Source: Wenzhouxiangellaceae bacterium (GTDB taxonomy: Bacteria > Pseudomonadota > Gammaproteobacteria > Xanthomonadales > Wenzhouxiangellaceae). Taken from it: a stretch of 64,000 nt of DNA. The stretch is taken from the NCBI GenBank assembly GCA_028289455.1, contig JANQPN010000009.1, positions 27,120-91,119 of the forward strand, written 5' to 3'. Position numbers and translations under genes: made by a program. Every line of letters starts with the position of its first letter. Position 1 is the first letter of the stretch. Positions 30,014 through 38,928 of the stretch are shown here, piece after piece. Below the pieces are notes generated by a model. That model was not told the DNA's origin. It saw nothing but the letters and a program-made list of their open reading frames with translations, and did no database searches.

Positions 30014-30348
30014 GCGATAATCTGCATATCGACGGTCGCGTCGAAGGCAGCATTGAATCAGAGGCCAATGTCGCCATTGGCGAGAGCGGTCGGTTTGAAG
30101 GCGAAATCAAAGCCAGACACATCGTTGTCTGCGGCCACCTGGACGCCAATGTTGACTGTCAGCGGCTGGAAATCGTTGCAACCGGGCATGTCAACGGTGA
30201 AGTCATCACCGATGATCTGGTAATTGAATCAGGTGGACGCTTTATCGGCCAGAGCCGGATCCGCGATGACAAAACCGTCAGCCTGATCAAGCCCGGCGAT
30301 GCCAAGAAAGCGGCCAACGCCAAAGCAGATGACAGCGACGTTGCCTAA
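29902..30348 (+). CDS. Bactofilin (polymer-forming cytoskeletal protein)
   Basis: 148 aa with the bactofilin core (about residues 25-120): repeated beta-helix turns such as IDGRVEGSIES, VAIGESGRFEGEIKARHIVV and VIESGGRFIGQSRI, built on the (V/I)-x-G-x-(V/I)-x-G pattern. Charged, disordered tails flank it, as is usual. Bactofilins form filaments at the inner membrane without nucleotide and position cell-wall enzymes. The overlap with the M23 endopeptidase gene supports this role here. The ATG at 29902 lies inside that gene in the +1 frame relative to it, so expression is probably coupled. Confidence 0.93.
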   Translation: MGIIGKGDREERPTTNSTPGGTTLIAAQSNVNGSFTLSDNLHIDGRVEGSIESEANVAIGESGRFEGEIKARHIVVCGHLDANVDCQRLEIVATGHVNGEVITDDLVIESGGRFIGQSRIRDDKTVSLIKPGDAKKAANAKADDSDVA

Positions 30349-30360
30349 TAGACGATTGAT

Positions 30361-30672
30361 ATGAGTAACGAAGAACAACTCAAGCAGCATGATCAGGCCG
30401 TTAACCAGCTGATCGGCCTTGCCAATCAGCTGAAAGACAACGGCGGAGATATCCGGATCATTTCCGCTGCCATGCTGACTGCAGCCGGCATTTACGCCAC
30501 CTATGCCGAAGCCGGTCCACAAGGCTTTCTGCAGGATGACGGCGTGAACAAGCTCAGTGACCGATTCCGCCAGCAGCTTGATTTTATTCAGCAGCGCAAG
30601 AAAGCTGAATTAAAAGCTGCCGGGCACAATGTGGAACAGAATTCTCCCAGACCCGGCGTGGTTGGCAGCTGA
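30361..30672 (+). CDS. Small helical protein following bactofilin (possible DUF3144 relative)
   Basis: 103 aa, starting 12 bp after the bactofilin stop and so probably in the same operon. The sequence is helical: LIGLANQLKDN, then ISAAMLTAAGIYATYAEAG, then an acidic/basic amphipathic stretch. The outline resembles DUF3144 proteins such as the one encoded at 46527-46814 (helix with LAN or LSN, then SA-x-M-x-x-A helix), but identity is low. No catalytic motif is seen and function is unknown. A hairpin (30712-30734) follows before the convergent thrC stop. Confidence 0.75.
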   Translation: MSNEEQLKQHDQAVNQLIGLANQLKDNGGDIRIISAAMLTAAGIYATYAEAGPQGFLQDDGVNKLSDRFRQQLDFIQQRKKAELKAAGHNVEQNSPRPGVVGS

Positions 30673-30711
30673 CCTGCTGCCCGGTTAATCAGATATCCCG
30701 TATTTATACTC

Positions 30712-30734
30712 AGCACAGCAAGCCCTGCTGTGCT
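30712..30734. terminator. Hairpin between convergent operons
   Basis: AGCACAGCA (30712-30720) pairs perfectly with TGCTGTGCT (30726-30734) around a 5-nt loop, overlapping the thrC stop codon. There is no T-tract on either strand, so it may act as a weak or factor-assisted terminator, or stabilise the mRNA ends. Confidence 0.4.
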
Positions 30735-32013
30735 AAAGCTGTGACAGTATGCGGCTTAGGTTTTGGTACACCGGCGCTATCGGCTGCTGTCTGTCTAAAA
30801 CACCTTTCTGCTCGCGCGTAGAATCCCGTTCAACCGCAATGCCGGTGATCTGCTCAACTTCATCGGAGAATTTCACCGGGTCGGCTGTAGCCACCACGGC
30901 AGCCTGTTCGCCATCCCCAAGTGTTTGCTGGACGCCCGCCCAGGCCAACGCAGTATGCGGGTCAACCAGATAACCCTCTGCAGCCAGCTCACGCATGGCT
31001 TTTCGGGTGGTTTTCTGATCGATACTGATCGCCTGAAACACCGGTTGTAAGTGAGCATGCTGCTGCTGCAGATAGCGGATTCTTCGGAAATTGTTGGGTG
31101 CTGCGATATCGATGGCATTGGTGATGGTGCGTACCACTGCATGTGGCTGCCAGTCACCGTTCAGCAAAAACCTCGGCACGGTATCGTTCTCGTTGGTCAC
31201 AGCCAGGACTCTATGCAGCGGTAACCCGAGTGCGCAGGCAATCATCGCGGCTGTGGCGTTGCCGAAATTCCCGCTGGGAATGGCAACCGTCAACGGGACA
31301 GACAGCGGTAAGCCGGCTGCCAGCTCAAAGTAATAGCAAACCTGTGCCAGCAGGCGGGCAACATTAATGGAATTGGCGGATATCAGCTTTGTCCGGAACG
31401 TATCCTGTTCAGCAAAAGCCTGTTTCACCATGCGCTGGCAGTCATCAAAACTGCCATCCACCGCCAGGCTGATGACATTGCCACCCAAACCGACAAAATG
31501 TCTGGCCTGCTGTTCGGTCACACCATTCTGTGGATAAACGACCACCACTTGAGTATCCGGCTTCCCGAAAAAAGCCCGGGCAACTGCACCACCGGTATCA
31601 CCGCTGGTGGCGGTAACCACGGTTACTGAGCGGTCCTGCCCGCAGTGCTGCAGACAACCGGCCAGAAATCTGGCGCCGAAATCTTTAAACGACAATGACG
31701 GCCCGTGAAACAGTTCCAATACCGACGTACGCTGATCAAGCTGTTTGACCGGCACCGGAAAATCAAATGCCTGTTCGACAATCTGTTCAAGCTGACCGGA
31801 CAGTACATCATTGCCGATCAGATGCTTCAGCAACTGCACGCTGCGGTCGATAAACGGCTGCTCCAGTAATGCGGCATAATCTGCCAGCGGCTGAATAGCG
31901 TATGGCATATACAAACCGTCACCACTGCCCAACCCGCGCAGCAGTGCAGAACTGAAGTTATGCTGCTCAGACACAGGCTGATTCGCCCGGCCGATGTTAA
32001 TAAATCCGCTCAT
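30733..32013 (-). CDS. thrC: Threonine synthase
   Basis: I start at the ATG at 32013 (426 aa), which overlaps the thrB stop as ATGA; the frame extends upstream only through thrB coding sequence. The enzyme turns O-phosphohomoserine into threonine with PLP. The Schiff-base lysine is in LSFKDFGARFLAG (about residue 106), the phosphate site is VTATSGDTGGAVA, and IPSGNFGNATAAMIA follows near residue 250. Length and N-terminal pattern (GLGSGDGLYMPY) belong to the ThrC group of Proteobacteria. It is translationally coupled to thrB; no thrA or hom gene is in the window. Confidence 0.94.
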   Translation of the reverse strand: MSGFINIGRANQPVSEQHNFSSALLRGLGSGDGLYMPYAIQPLADYAALLEQPFIDRSVQLLKHLIGNDVLSGQLEQIVEQAFDFPVPVKQLDQRTSVLELFHGPSLSFKDFGARFLAGCLQHCGQDRSVTVVTATSGDTGGAVARAFFGKPDTQVVVVYPQNGVTEQQARHFVGLGGNVISLAVDGSFDDCQRMVKQAFAEQDTFRTKLISANSINVARLLAQVCYYFELAAGLPLSVPLTVAIPSGNFGNATAAMIACALGLPLHRVLAVTNENDTVPRFLLNGDWQPHAVVRTITNAIDIAAPNNFRRIRYLQQQHAHLQPVFQAISIDQKTTRKAMRELAAEGYLVDPHTALAWAGVQQTLGDGEQAAVVATADPVKFSDEVEQITGIAVERDSTREQKGVLDRQQPIAPVYQNLSRILSQL

Positions 32014-32945
32014 GGGTACCACGCCCGGCAAATATGCACAAACCCGCCATCCGCCATCGACAAATTGGCTCGTAACCATTCAGCCATGGTTTCCGCCTGT
32101 GTAAAGTCCTCACTGATTGCAAAAAAGGTCGGGCCGGCTCCGGAAATACCTACAGCCAATGCGCCCTGACGCTGCAGTTGTGCCTTGCATTCAACATAAC
32201 CTTCTATCAGTGCAGCCCGGTAAGGCTCTGCCAGCGCGTCCTGAAGATGTTGCAATACCATTGACCGGTCTTTGCTGTACAGGCCGACCGTCAGTGCTGC
32301 CATTCGCTGCATCTGAACAATCGCATCGGCTCTGGAATAATGCTCAGGCAGGCAGGCGCGTGCTTCACGCGTCAGCAGACGCTGGCCGTTATAGGCCACC
32401 ACCAGATACCAGTCATCAAAAAACGGTAATGTATGTGGCAGCCCATGCTCCGGACACAGTGACAACCCGCCGAGCACAGCCGGGGCCAAGTTATCCAGAT
32501 GTCTACCGCCGCTGATGCCCGCCTCCAGATCAGCCATCATTTCCCAGCGGTCTTCCATGGGAACTTTGGTTGCATGGTGCTCGCTGAGGTAGCCGCAGAT
32601 GGCCTGAACCGCTGCGGCAGCCGAAGCCGCACTTGAGCCTGTACCGCTGCCCACCGGCAGCTCTTTTTCCAGCTGCAATGATAGTTCCACCCCGGGTAGC
32701 CCCCGCTGCCCTAACCACTGCTGTACCCGCCGCGCCGCCTGAAACACCAGGTTACTTTCATCCTGCGGCACCCATCCGGCATACTTGCCGGATACGGTCA
32801 ATCTGGTGGCATCAGCGGCATTGACGGTAACCGTATCACCCAACCGGGTGCCGTCCAGCGGGGCAATCGCCAGACCCAGCACATCAAAACCGGCGATAAA
32901 GTTACCGATTGAAGCGGGTGCGAATTGGGAAAAAACAGGCTGCAT
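32010..32945 (-). CDS. thrB: Homoserine kinase (GHMP family)
   Basis: A 311-aa GHMP kinase that phosphorylates homoserine to O-phosphohomoserine for threonine synthesis. The N-terminal PASIGNFIAGFDVLG is typical of ThrB, the ATP-binding loop LPVGSGTGSSAASAAAAV is near residue 91, and the C-terminal motif AVGISGAGPTFFAI closes the active site. Its stop overlaps the thrC start by the ATGA arrangement, so the two proteins should be made in step. It lies about 115 bp from the lexA stop on the same strand. Confidence 0.95.
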   Translation of the reverse strand: MQPVFSQFAPASIGNFIAGFDVLGLAIAPLDGTRLGDTVTVNAADATRLTVSGKYAGWVPQDESNLVFQAARRVQQWLGQRGLPGVELSLQLEKELPVGSGTGSSAASAAAAVQAICGYLSEHHATKVPMEDRWEMMADLEAGISGGRHLDNLAPAVLGGLSLCPEHGLPHTLPFFDDWYLVVAYNGQRLLTREARACLPEHYSRADAIVQMQRMAALTVGLYSKDRSMVLQHLQDALAEPYRAALIEGYVECKAQLQRQGALAVGISGAGPTFFAISEDFTQAETMAEWLRANLSMADGGFVHICRAWYP

Positions 32946-33061
32946 ATGTGAGCAAAACGATAACCCAGGGCTATCGGAAAACCGGATAATCCGTGATCAA
33001 AGATGCTCAGTTTAAAGGGTTCCGGGCATCTGCGATACCGCCGGAAGCCTTTTTTATTGAG

Positions 33062-33640
33062 TTATTTATAAAAACGCGCCAGACAGAACAGCACGCCCTG
33101 TATCTGAACCCGCTCAGGTGAGTAATGCTGGGGCGGATACGCCGGGTTTTCCGCCTTCAGGGTGATCCGGCCGTCACGTTGGTAAATCCGCTTGAGCGTT
33201 GCGTTTTCACCGTCGATCAATGCCACCACGATCGCGCCGTTTGGTGCGGATTGCGCAGGCTGGATCAATACGCTGTCGCCATCGCAGATGCCTGCATCAA
33301 TCATCGAATCTCCCGACACAATCAGCTGGTACAACCCCGGGCAGTTCAACCGCTCATAAAAATCCAGTGATTCGCTCTCCGGAATCGCTTCGATCGGCAT
33401 ACCTGCGGCAATCCGGCCCAGTAGAGGAATTTTCGGTTTCTCCGGCAACGACAGCCCACGGTTTCTGCCCGGCTCACGCAGCAGCAATCCCTTGCCGACC
33501 AGCGTTTCGATATAAGCATGCACCGAACCGCGCGATTTATAGCCTATGCCCAGCATGATTTCCGATACGCTGGGGCTGTAGCCATGCTCTTCCAGGTATT
33601 GTTCAACAAAGCTCAATATCTGGCTTTCAGTTTTATTCAT
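33062..33640 (-). CDS. lexA: LexA SOS repressor
   Basis: I start at the ATG at 33640 (192 aa); the in-frame TTG four codons earlier is less likely. The N-terminal winged helix (about 1-65) contains YSPSVSEIMLGIGYKSRGSV. The autoproteolysis site is Ala79-Gly80 in GRIAAGMP. The Ser/Lys dyad is Ser112 in VSGDSMIDAG and Lys150 in NATLKRIY. The protein is about 10 residues shorter than the E. coli form. Its recognition-helix region differs from the E. coli pattern, consistent with the unusual GTTC-N7-GTTC boxes just upstream, which suggest autoregulation. Confidence 0.9.
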   Translation of the reverse strand: MNKTESQILSFVEQYLEEHGYSPSVSEIMLGIGYKSRGSVHAYIETLVGKGLLLREPGRNRGLSLPEKPKIPLLGRIAAGMPIEAIPESESLDFYERLNCPGLYQLIVSGDSMIDAGICDGDSVLIQPAQSAPNGAIVVALIDGENATLKRIYQRDGRITLKAENPAYPPQHYSPERVQIQGVLFCLARFYK

Positions 33641-33654
33641 CCCACCCACCAATA

Positions 33655-33692
33655 GAACATTTGCAGAACACTATATAGAACATATGCAGAAC
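33655..33692 (-). promoter_or_regulatory. Two GTTC-N7-GTTC boxes upstream of lexA
   Basis: On the minus strand GTTC-TGCATAT-GTTC (33678-33692) is followed by GTTC-TGCAAAT-GTTC (33655-33669), so four GTTC half-sites lie in direct repeat at spacings of 11, 12 and 11 bp. GTTC-N7-GTTC is the known LexA operator of Alphaproteobacteria, whereas enteric LexA uses CTGT-N8-ACAG. The boxes sit 15-52 bp before the lexA start codon and overlap a plausible TATATA -10, as expected for autorepression. Confidence 0.75.
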
Positions 33693-33771
33693 ATACAAGC
33701 TGGTTATTCAACAAAATCCTGGGCTTATGGGGAACTGGCCGGTTGGAATCGTATGAGATAACTGGTTCGGG

Positions 33772-35109
33772 TTAATTCAGATATTCAGCCAGCAACCGTT
33801 CGGCCTCGGCCCAATCGGTTTGCTCCGGCTCAGTTATACCCCTGCACAGCCTGTCCAGAATGCCGGCCTGGATTTCACTGCGCCGTCTGGCTTCGGCATA
33901 GGAAATTTCCGGATGGAACATCACCATGGAATAACGCGGAATAAAGCGGTCAGGATAACGCCGCTCCAGCTCAAAACCCACCTGCTTCTTCAGCTGGAAT
34001 ACCGGATCGGCGGTGGTATCACGCATTTCCACATAGTTTTCCACCGCCATATCGGCAATGGCGTCGGCATTGATTTTGCGCTGTTCGTTGAGCTGCTCGA
34101 AGATGCGCGCCCAGTCACCGTCCGATGAATCCATCAATTGATCCAGTACAAAGCAGTCTTCAAATCCGCAGTTCATGCCCTGGCCGAAAAACGGCACCAG
34201 TGCATGTGCCGCATCACCCAGCAGCAGCGCCTGACCACCGACATGCCAGGGATTGCATTTGACGGTTACCAGCGAGCCTACCGGGTTATCGGCAAAGTCC
34301 TCAGCCAGGGTGGGCATCAATGCCACTGCATCAGGGAACGTTTGCTGGAAAAACTCAATCACATCCTGCCTGCTTTGCAATGCCGCAAAGCTCTGTTCAC
34401 CCTCATAAGGGAAAAACAGCGTGCAGGTAAAACTGCCGTCGGTATTGGCCAGCGCCATCAGCATGTAATGACCACGCGGCCAGATATGCAGGGCATCCTT
34501 CTCTATTCTGTAGCCACTGTTTTCAGCGACAGGTATCAGCAGTTCCTTATAGCCGCTGTCCAGAAAACTCTGTGCATAATCAAAGTTCATCACCTGATCC
34601 AGCATCGCCCTGCGGACTGCTGAGAACGCGCCGTCGGTGGCAAACACTACATCAGCCTGCACCTCATCCCGCTCATTGAACATTAGCGTTTTGCTTTCAA
34701 TGTCGTAACCGGTGCAGCGCTGATCGAAATGCATGTTGATGTTGTGATAGGTTTCAGCCGCATCCAGCAGCATGACATTCAACAATCCACGCGAGATGGC
34801 GTTAATAACTTCATGCTCTCTTTGGCCATACGGCACAAAAGTGGTCTGACCCTCAATATCATGCAGCATCCGGCCCTTGACCGGTACGGCAATATCCAAT
34901 GCCTGCCGGCGCAGCCCGACCTGTTCCAGTGCCTTCAACCCTCTACTGGTGATGACCAGGTTGATGGAACGGCCGGCATCAATGTCTTCCCGGCGCATAT
35001 CCGACCTGGCTTCATGCAATTCCACCTGAAATCCCCGCCTGGCCAGAAAAATCGACAACAGCGAACCCACCAGTCCGCCACCGATAACATGCAGAGTCTG
35101 TGTAGTCAC
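33772..35109 (-). CDS. kmo: Kynurenine 3-monooxygenase
   Basis: A 445-aa FAD-dependent aromatic hydroxylase that converts kynurenine to 3-hydroxykynurenine with NADPH and O2. The FAD motif VIGGGLVGSLLSIFLARRG opens the protein, a GRSINLVITSRGL block follows, and the second FAD motif LLGDAAHALVPFFGQGMNCGFEDC is near residue 290. The C-terminal part is long enough for the membrane-associating helix found in the family. It is the last gene of the kynurenine operon and begins 2 bp after the kynU stop. Confidence 0.95.
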   Translation of the reverse strand: MTTQTLHVIGGGLVGSLLSIFLARRGFQVELHEARSDMRREDIDAGRSINLVITSRGLKALEQVGLRRQALDIAVPVKGRMLHDIEGQTTFVPYGQREHEVINAISRGLLNVMLLDAAETYHNINMHFDQRCTGYDIESKTLMFNERDEVQADVVFATDGAFSAVRRAMLDQVMNFDYAQSFLDSGYKELLIPVAENSGYRIEKDALHIWPRGHYMLMALANTDGSFTCTLFFPYEGEQSFAALQSRQDVIEFFQQTFPDAVALMPTLAEDFADNPVGSLVTVKCNPWHVGGQALLLGDAAHALVPFFGQGMNCGFEDCFVLDQLMDSSDGDWARIFEQLNEQRKINADAIADMAVENYVEMRDTTADPVFQLKKQVGFELERRYPDRFIPRYSMVMFHPEISYAEARRRSEIQAGILDRLCRGITEPEQTDWAEAERLLAEYLN

Positions 35110-35111
35110 TG

Positions 35112-36407
35112 TCAGCCTGCCTCCCGCAGCTGCCCGGCTGCACCGATAAGCCGGGCAAACAACACCACGAACTGATAGACATCCTGAAAACTGTTGTACA
35201 GCGGTACGGGTGCAACCCGTATGCAGTCGGGTTCACGCCAGTCACAGATAACACCCTGCTGTTCCAGCTCGGTGAAAACCTTTCGGCCACCCTGATGCAC
35301 CAGAATAGACAGCTGACAGCCACGCTGCTCCGGATCGTCAGGTGTCAGAATGGTAAAGGCATCGCTGTTCAGATGGTCCAGTAAATACGCCATATAGCCG
35401 GTCAGCTTAAGACTTTTTTCGCGCAATGACTGCATGCCCGCCTGATCAAAAATCTGCATCGCTGTTTTGACCGCCACCAGTGACAGTATCGGTGGGTTGG
35501 ACAGCTGCCAGCCTTCCGCACCACTTATTGCATGAAAATCCGGCCCCATTTTGAAACGCGTCTGTTTGTCATGTCCCCACCAGCCGCAGAATCGCGGGAG
35601 GTCAAACCGCTCGGCATGCCGTTCATGCACAAAACAGCCGGCCACGCTGCCTGGCCCGGAATTGAGGTATTTATACGAACACCAGCAGGCAAAATCGACG
35701 CCCCAGTCATGCAACTGCAGCGGTACATTGCCGGCTGCATGTGCCAGATCAAATGCCACCATACAGCCTTTACTGTGCCCGGCCCGGGTAATCCGCTGCA
35801 TATCAAACAGCTGTCCGGTGTAGTAGTTCACGCCACCCAGCATGATCAGTGCAACACTGTCGCCTTCGCGTTCGATATAAGCTTCAATGTCTTCTGTGCG
35901 CAGTGCACTTTCGCCTGCCCGCGGCTGCAGCTCGACCAGCGCCTGCTCCGGATCAAAACCGTGATAGCGGACCTGGGATTGCACTGCATACTGATCGGAA
36001 GGGAAGGCATGCGCTTCAATCACAATTTTGAATCGCTCCGGGGTTGGCCGGTAAAACGACACCATCATCAGGTGCAGATTGACCGTTAAAGTATTCATGG
36101 CCACCACTTCAGATGGACTGGCGCCGACCAGCCGGGCCAGACTTTCGCTGAGAAACTCGTGGTAGGGCATCCATGGGTTTTTGGCATGGAAATGGCCTTC
36201 AACACCCAGGTTTTTCCAGTCCTCCAGCTCCTGTGCCATGGCTGCTTCCAGTGCTTTGGGCTGCAGCCCCAGGGAGTTGCCGCAGAAATACAGGCATTCC
36301 GTTCCCTGTTTGGTTCTGGGCATATGAAACTGTGACCGGTAACCGGCCAGCGGATCACTGGCATCCATCTGCCTAGCAAAATCTATTTCGCTGCGATATT
36401 GACTCAT
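35112..36407 (-). CDS. kynU: Kynureninase
   Basis: A 431-aa PLP enzyme that cleaves 3-hydroxykynurenine (or kynurenine) to 3-hydroxyanthranilate (or anthranilate) and alanine. The active-site lysine lies in WCSYKYLNSGPG near residue 240, preceded by FDLAHAAGNVPLQLHDWGVD, which holds the PLP aspartate. YFCGNSLGLQPKA near residue 40 is also typical. The start codon overlaps the stop of the cyclase-family gene as ATGA, and kmo follows after 2 bp, so this is a coupled operon. Confidence 0.95.
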   Translation of the reverse strand: MSQYRSEIDFARQMDASDPLAGYRSQFHMPRTKQGTECLYFCGNSLGLQPKALEAAMAQELEDWKNLGVEGHFHAKNPWMPYHEFLSESLARLVGASPSEVVAMNTLTVNLHLMMVSFYRPTPERFKIVIEAHAFPSDQYAVQSQVRYHGFDPEQALVELQPRAGESALRTEDIEAYIEREGDSVALIMLGGVNYYTGQLFDMQRITRAGHSKGCMVAFDLAHAAGNVPLQLHDWGVDFACWCSYKYLNSGPGSVAGCFVHERHAERFDLPRFCGWWGHDKQTRFKMGPDFHAISGAEGWQLSNPPILSLVAVKTAMQIFDQAGMQSLREKSLKLTGYMAYLLDHLNSDAFTILTPDDPEQRGCQLSILVHQGGRKVFTELEQQGVICDWREPDCIRVAPVPLYNSFQDVYQFVVLFARLIGAAGQLREAG

Positions 36408-37228
36408 AGCGGCTTTAACTCATACAAAACGGGTCTGCTGGGCGTGGCGTCAGAACGGATATTACCAATGTTCAGGTCTAGGATGTATATCCCGTCGGCA
36501 ATGCCATCAGCGACAAAAATCAGCTCGGTAATACTTTTGGAAGACGGCACAGGCACATCATTGCTGCCCTGCTCAACCGCCCAGAAAATATGGTGATTGC
36601 TCAGCCTGCCTTCATCTTTAAGACGATCGACGGACGGAACATCCAGCAGCAGGTGCTCAACACCTGCGCCGGCAATCAACTGCATCGCATCATTGGTCAG
36701 GAATGCAGGCGGCTGTGGATCATCACTGTGTGTTTTTCTGCTGTCCGCATTGGGCAGGGTGCGGATGACCAGTGCCCGACAGTTTTGCCAGCCGGGATGT
36801 CCATCCAGAGCAGCTGACAACGCCTTTGCAGTTATCACTCGGTCGCTTTCCGTATACGGCAACGGATAATTTTCCGAACTGTCGGCACCAGATACCGGAT
36901 CGATACTGACCAGCACCGCCGGCAGCAGGCCAGGGTGTCCGATACAGTCCTGAACCACATGCGGTTGTTGTGAAATATGCCCGACACATTCAGTGTGCGT
37001 GCCGTGCAGATGGGCACTGAAGGTAAATACCTCACAGTTGTAACCAGCGCCTTCAGCCACGCTGGCGGCATGTTCCTTGCCGGCAAATGGTTCAGCCGTG
37101 GCAGGTGGTGCGCCGAAAGCGCTCAGCCGCGGTCCGCTGAATTCAACCGGGATGGATATATCCAGCTGAGCTGCAGGATCAATGCAGTAATCATTGCCGG
37201 CTAAATTGATCAGCACTGACTGCTTCAT
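36404..37228 (-). CDS. Cyclase-family hydrolase, probable N-formylkynurenine formamidase
   Basis: I start at the ATG at 37228 (274 aa), which forms an ATGA overlap with the upstream stop, like its neighbours. The metal-binding block is HLHGTHTECVGH, close to the H-x-G-T-H-x-D-x-P-x-H of KynB/cyclase proteins, but with Glu in place of the usual Asp and no Pro. The C-terminal half has LLLDVPSVDRL and HHIFW, also family features. Position inside a kynurenine operon makes formylkynurenine hydrolysis the natural role. It is longer than KynB (about 210 aa) and resembles the larger cyclase-family enzymes of such operons, so the assignment is inference from context. Confidence 0.8.
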   Translation of the reverse strand: MKQSVLINLAGNDYCIDPAAQLDISIPVEFSGPRLSAFGAPPATAEPFAGKEHAASVAEGAGYNCEVFTFSAHLHGTHTECVGHISQQPHVVQDCIGHPGLLPAVLVSIDPVSGADSSENYPLPYTESDRVITAKALSAALDGHPGWQNCRALVIRTLPNADSRKTHSDDPQPPAFLTNDAMQLIAGAGVEHLLLDVPSVDRLKDEGRLSNHHIFWAVEQGSNDVPVPSSKSITELIFVADGIADGIYILDLNIGNIRSDATPSRPVLYELKPL

Positions 37229-38397
37229 AATCCAAGCCATTGTCTGGCGGTTGCCGAAAGTATGTTGTGTTTTTGTGTATCAGTCAGCCTGGGCAAATCA
37301 CGCGGGCCATCAGCATTGCTGTCAGGCAACCAGCTGAAGTGCCGCCACGCTTCCTGCATATCGGTATCCGGCCCCGGCAGGTGTTCAATCATATGCCCCG
37401 GGTAGATATTTTTTTTATCACCCGGGTCCAGTTCACCCAATGGATACGGATAGTCCGAACCCAGCGCTATCCGGCCACTGCCCATAATGCCCAGCAGCAT
37501 ACCCAGCGCCCAGGGGTTGTGGGTCAGGCTGTCGGTATACACGCTGCAGTCCCTGACCGTTTCCCAGGGGCTGTCGGTCGGGTTGCTGGCAAACAGATCC
37601 GGCCGCGTATAACCACCGTGTTCCAGCCGCCCCAGCAAACCGGGGAACATGCCGCCGCCGTGAGCGTACAGCACCCGCAATCCCGGTAGCCGCTGATGGA
37701 CTTTGCCTGAATGCATGTCATCAAACGCCAGTGCCGTTTCCAGCCCCATGCCGAACAACCATGGTCGCCAGTTATGCTCGGCACGCATTCGCCGTTGCAG
37801 ACATTTTTCCGAGGGTGTCAGAAAACCGCCCCAGGGGTGAATAAACACCGCCATATTCATCGCTTCGGCGGCTTCAAATACCGGGAAAAACCGGGCATCG
37901 TTCAGATCCAGCCCATTGATGTTTGAATTGACCTCAATGCCACGCATACCCATAACCTGGATACGCTGCATTTCTTCTATGGCCAGATCCGGATAGCACA
38001 TCGGCAAAGCGCCGATGGCCACAAACCGGTCGGGAAACTCAGCCACCAGCCGGGCATTGTCATCGTTCAGAATGCGGCAGATTTCAGCAGCATCCCGGGG
38101 GTTGTCCACATAGTCGGGAATCATCATCGGCGTTGGCGACAACACCTGCACATTCACGCCGTGCTTATCGCAGTCCTCCGCCCGTACCCCTGCATCATAG
38201 GCATTGTGGCTGATAATCCGCTGCACCTCTCCGCGGTTATTAACCAGTTTGGCGCAGCAGGGTTTGGTCTCATGTGCGCAGACTCTGACGAAATCTGCAT
38301 AGCGGTCAAACCGGGCCAGCGCCGCAAAGGTATCCGGCGATAGCGTAGTGTGGGTATGTACATCCCACTTTTCTGTCGGTTTGAACGGGTAAGACAC
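37225..38397 (-). CDS. nbaD: 2-amino-3-carboxymuconate-6-semialdehyde decarboxylase-type amidohydrolase
   Basis: 390 aa. The N-terminal DVHTHTTL supplies the first two metal histidines. The later metal residues are FIHPWGG (about residue 190), YAHGGG (about 248) and the Asp of LGSDYPYPLGE (about 320), the order of the ACMSD family. This enzyme takes the ring-opened product of 3-hydroxyanthranilate to 2-aminomuconate semialdehyde. It is roughly 50 residues longer than the well-studied ACMSDs, mostly from an insertion around residues 45-75 and a longer C-terminus. It sits 3 bp after the dioxygenase gene and overlaps the cyclase gene by ATGA. Confidence 0.9.
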   Translation of the reverse strand: MSYPFKPTEKWDVHTHTTLSPDTFAALARFDRYADFVRVCAHETKPCCAKLVNNRGEVQRIISHNAYDAGVRAEDCDKHGVNVQVLSPTPMMIPDYVDNPRDAAEICRILNDDNARLVAEFPDRFVAIGALPMCYPDLAIEEMQRIQVMGMRGIEVNSNINGLDLNDARFFPVFEAAEAMNMAVFIHPWGGFLTPSEKCLQRRMRAEHNWRPWLFGMGLETALAFDDMHSGKVHQRLPGLRVLYAHGGGMFPGLLGRLEHGGYTRPDLFASNPTDSPWETVRDCSVYTDSLTHNPWALGMLLGIMGSGRIALGSDYPYPLGELDPGDKKNIYPGHMIEHLPGPDTDMQEAWRHFSWLPDSNADGPRDLPRLTDTQKHNILSATARQWLGL

Positions 38398-38400
38398 GGG

Positions 38401-38928
38401 TTACTGCGGTTGTTCCGGCTTTTGCAGTACGTGTCCGCATTGTTCACAGGTGCGGTTGGCCTGGCTTTCCCAGAAACCGGCGAACACCTTGGGCAGATCG
38501 TCAACGATGCTTTGCAGGGGAATGTACTGCTCATAAATTTTTTCGTGACACTCATCACAGTACCAGATAAAACCATCCAGCTCTCCGGCAGCCCGCTTGC
38601 GTTCAATCACCAGCCCGACGGTGTTCGGAAAACGCTGCGGTGAGTGATGAATATGCGGGGGCAGCAGGAAGATTTCGCCCTGTTTGATGGGGATATCCTT
38701 GGGCCGGCCGTCCTCCATGATGCGCAATACCATGTCGCCTTCCAGCTGATAGAAAAACTCCTCGCCGGCATCGTCATGATAGTCCTTCCGGACATTCGGC
38801 CCACCGATCACCATGATGATGAAATCACCGACATCATAAACCTGCTTGTTGCATACCGGCGGTTTCAGGCTGTCGCGGTTGTCTTCTATCCATTGCTGCA
38901 GATTCATAGGGGGCAGCATAGCGCTCAT
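38401..38928 (-). CDS. nbaC: 3-hydroxyanthranilate 3,4-dioxygenase
   Basis: I start at the ATG at 38928 (175 aa), an ATGA overlap with the upstream deaminase gene; the frame extends only into that gene. The cupin fold carries the iron-binding EEFFYQLEGDMVL (Glu) and HIHHSPQRFPNTVGLV (His). The C-terminal rubredoxin-like site CDECHEK ... CEQCGH (two C-x-x-C pairs) is the mark of the bacterial enzyme. It opens the ring of 3-hydroxyanthranilate to 2-amino-3-carboxymuconate semialdehyde, the substrate of the next gene product. Confidence 0.95.
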   Translation of the reverse strand: MSAMLPPMNLQQWIEDNRDSLKPPVCNKQVYDVGDFIIMVIGGPNVRKDYHDDAGEEFFYQLEGDMVLRIMEDGRPKDIPIKQGEIFLLPPHIHHSPQRFPNTVGLVIERKRAAGELDGFIWYCDECHEKIYEQYIPLQSIVDDLPKVFAGFWESQANRTCEQCGHVLQKPEQPQ

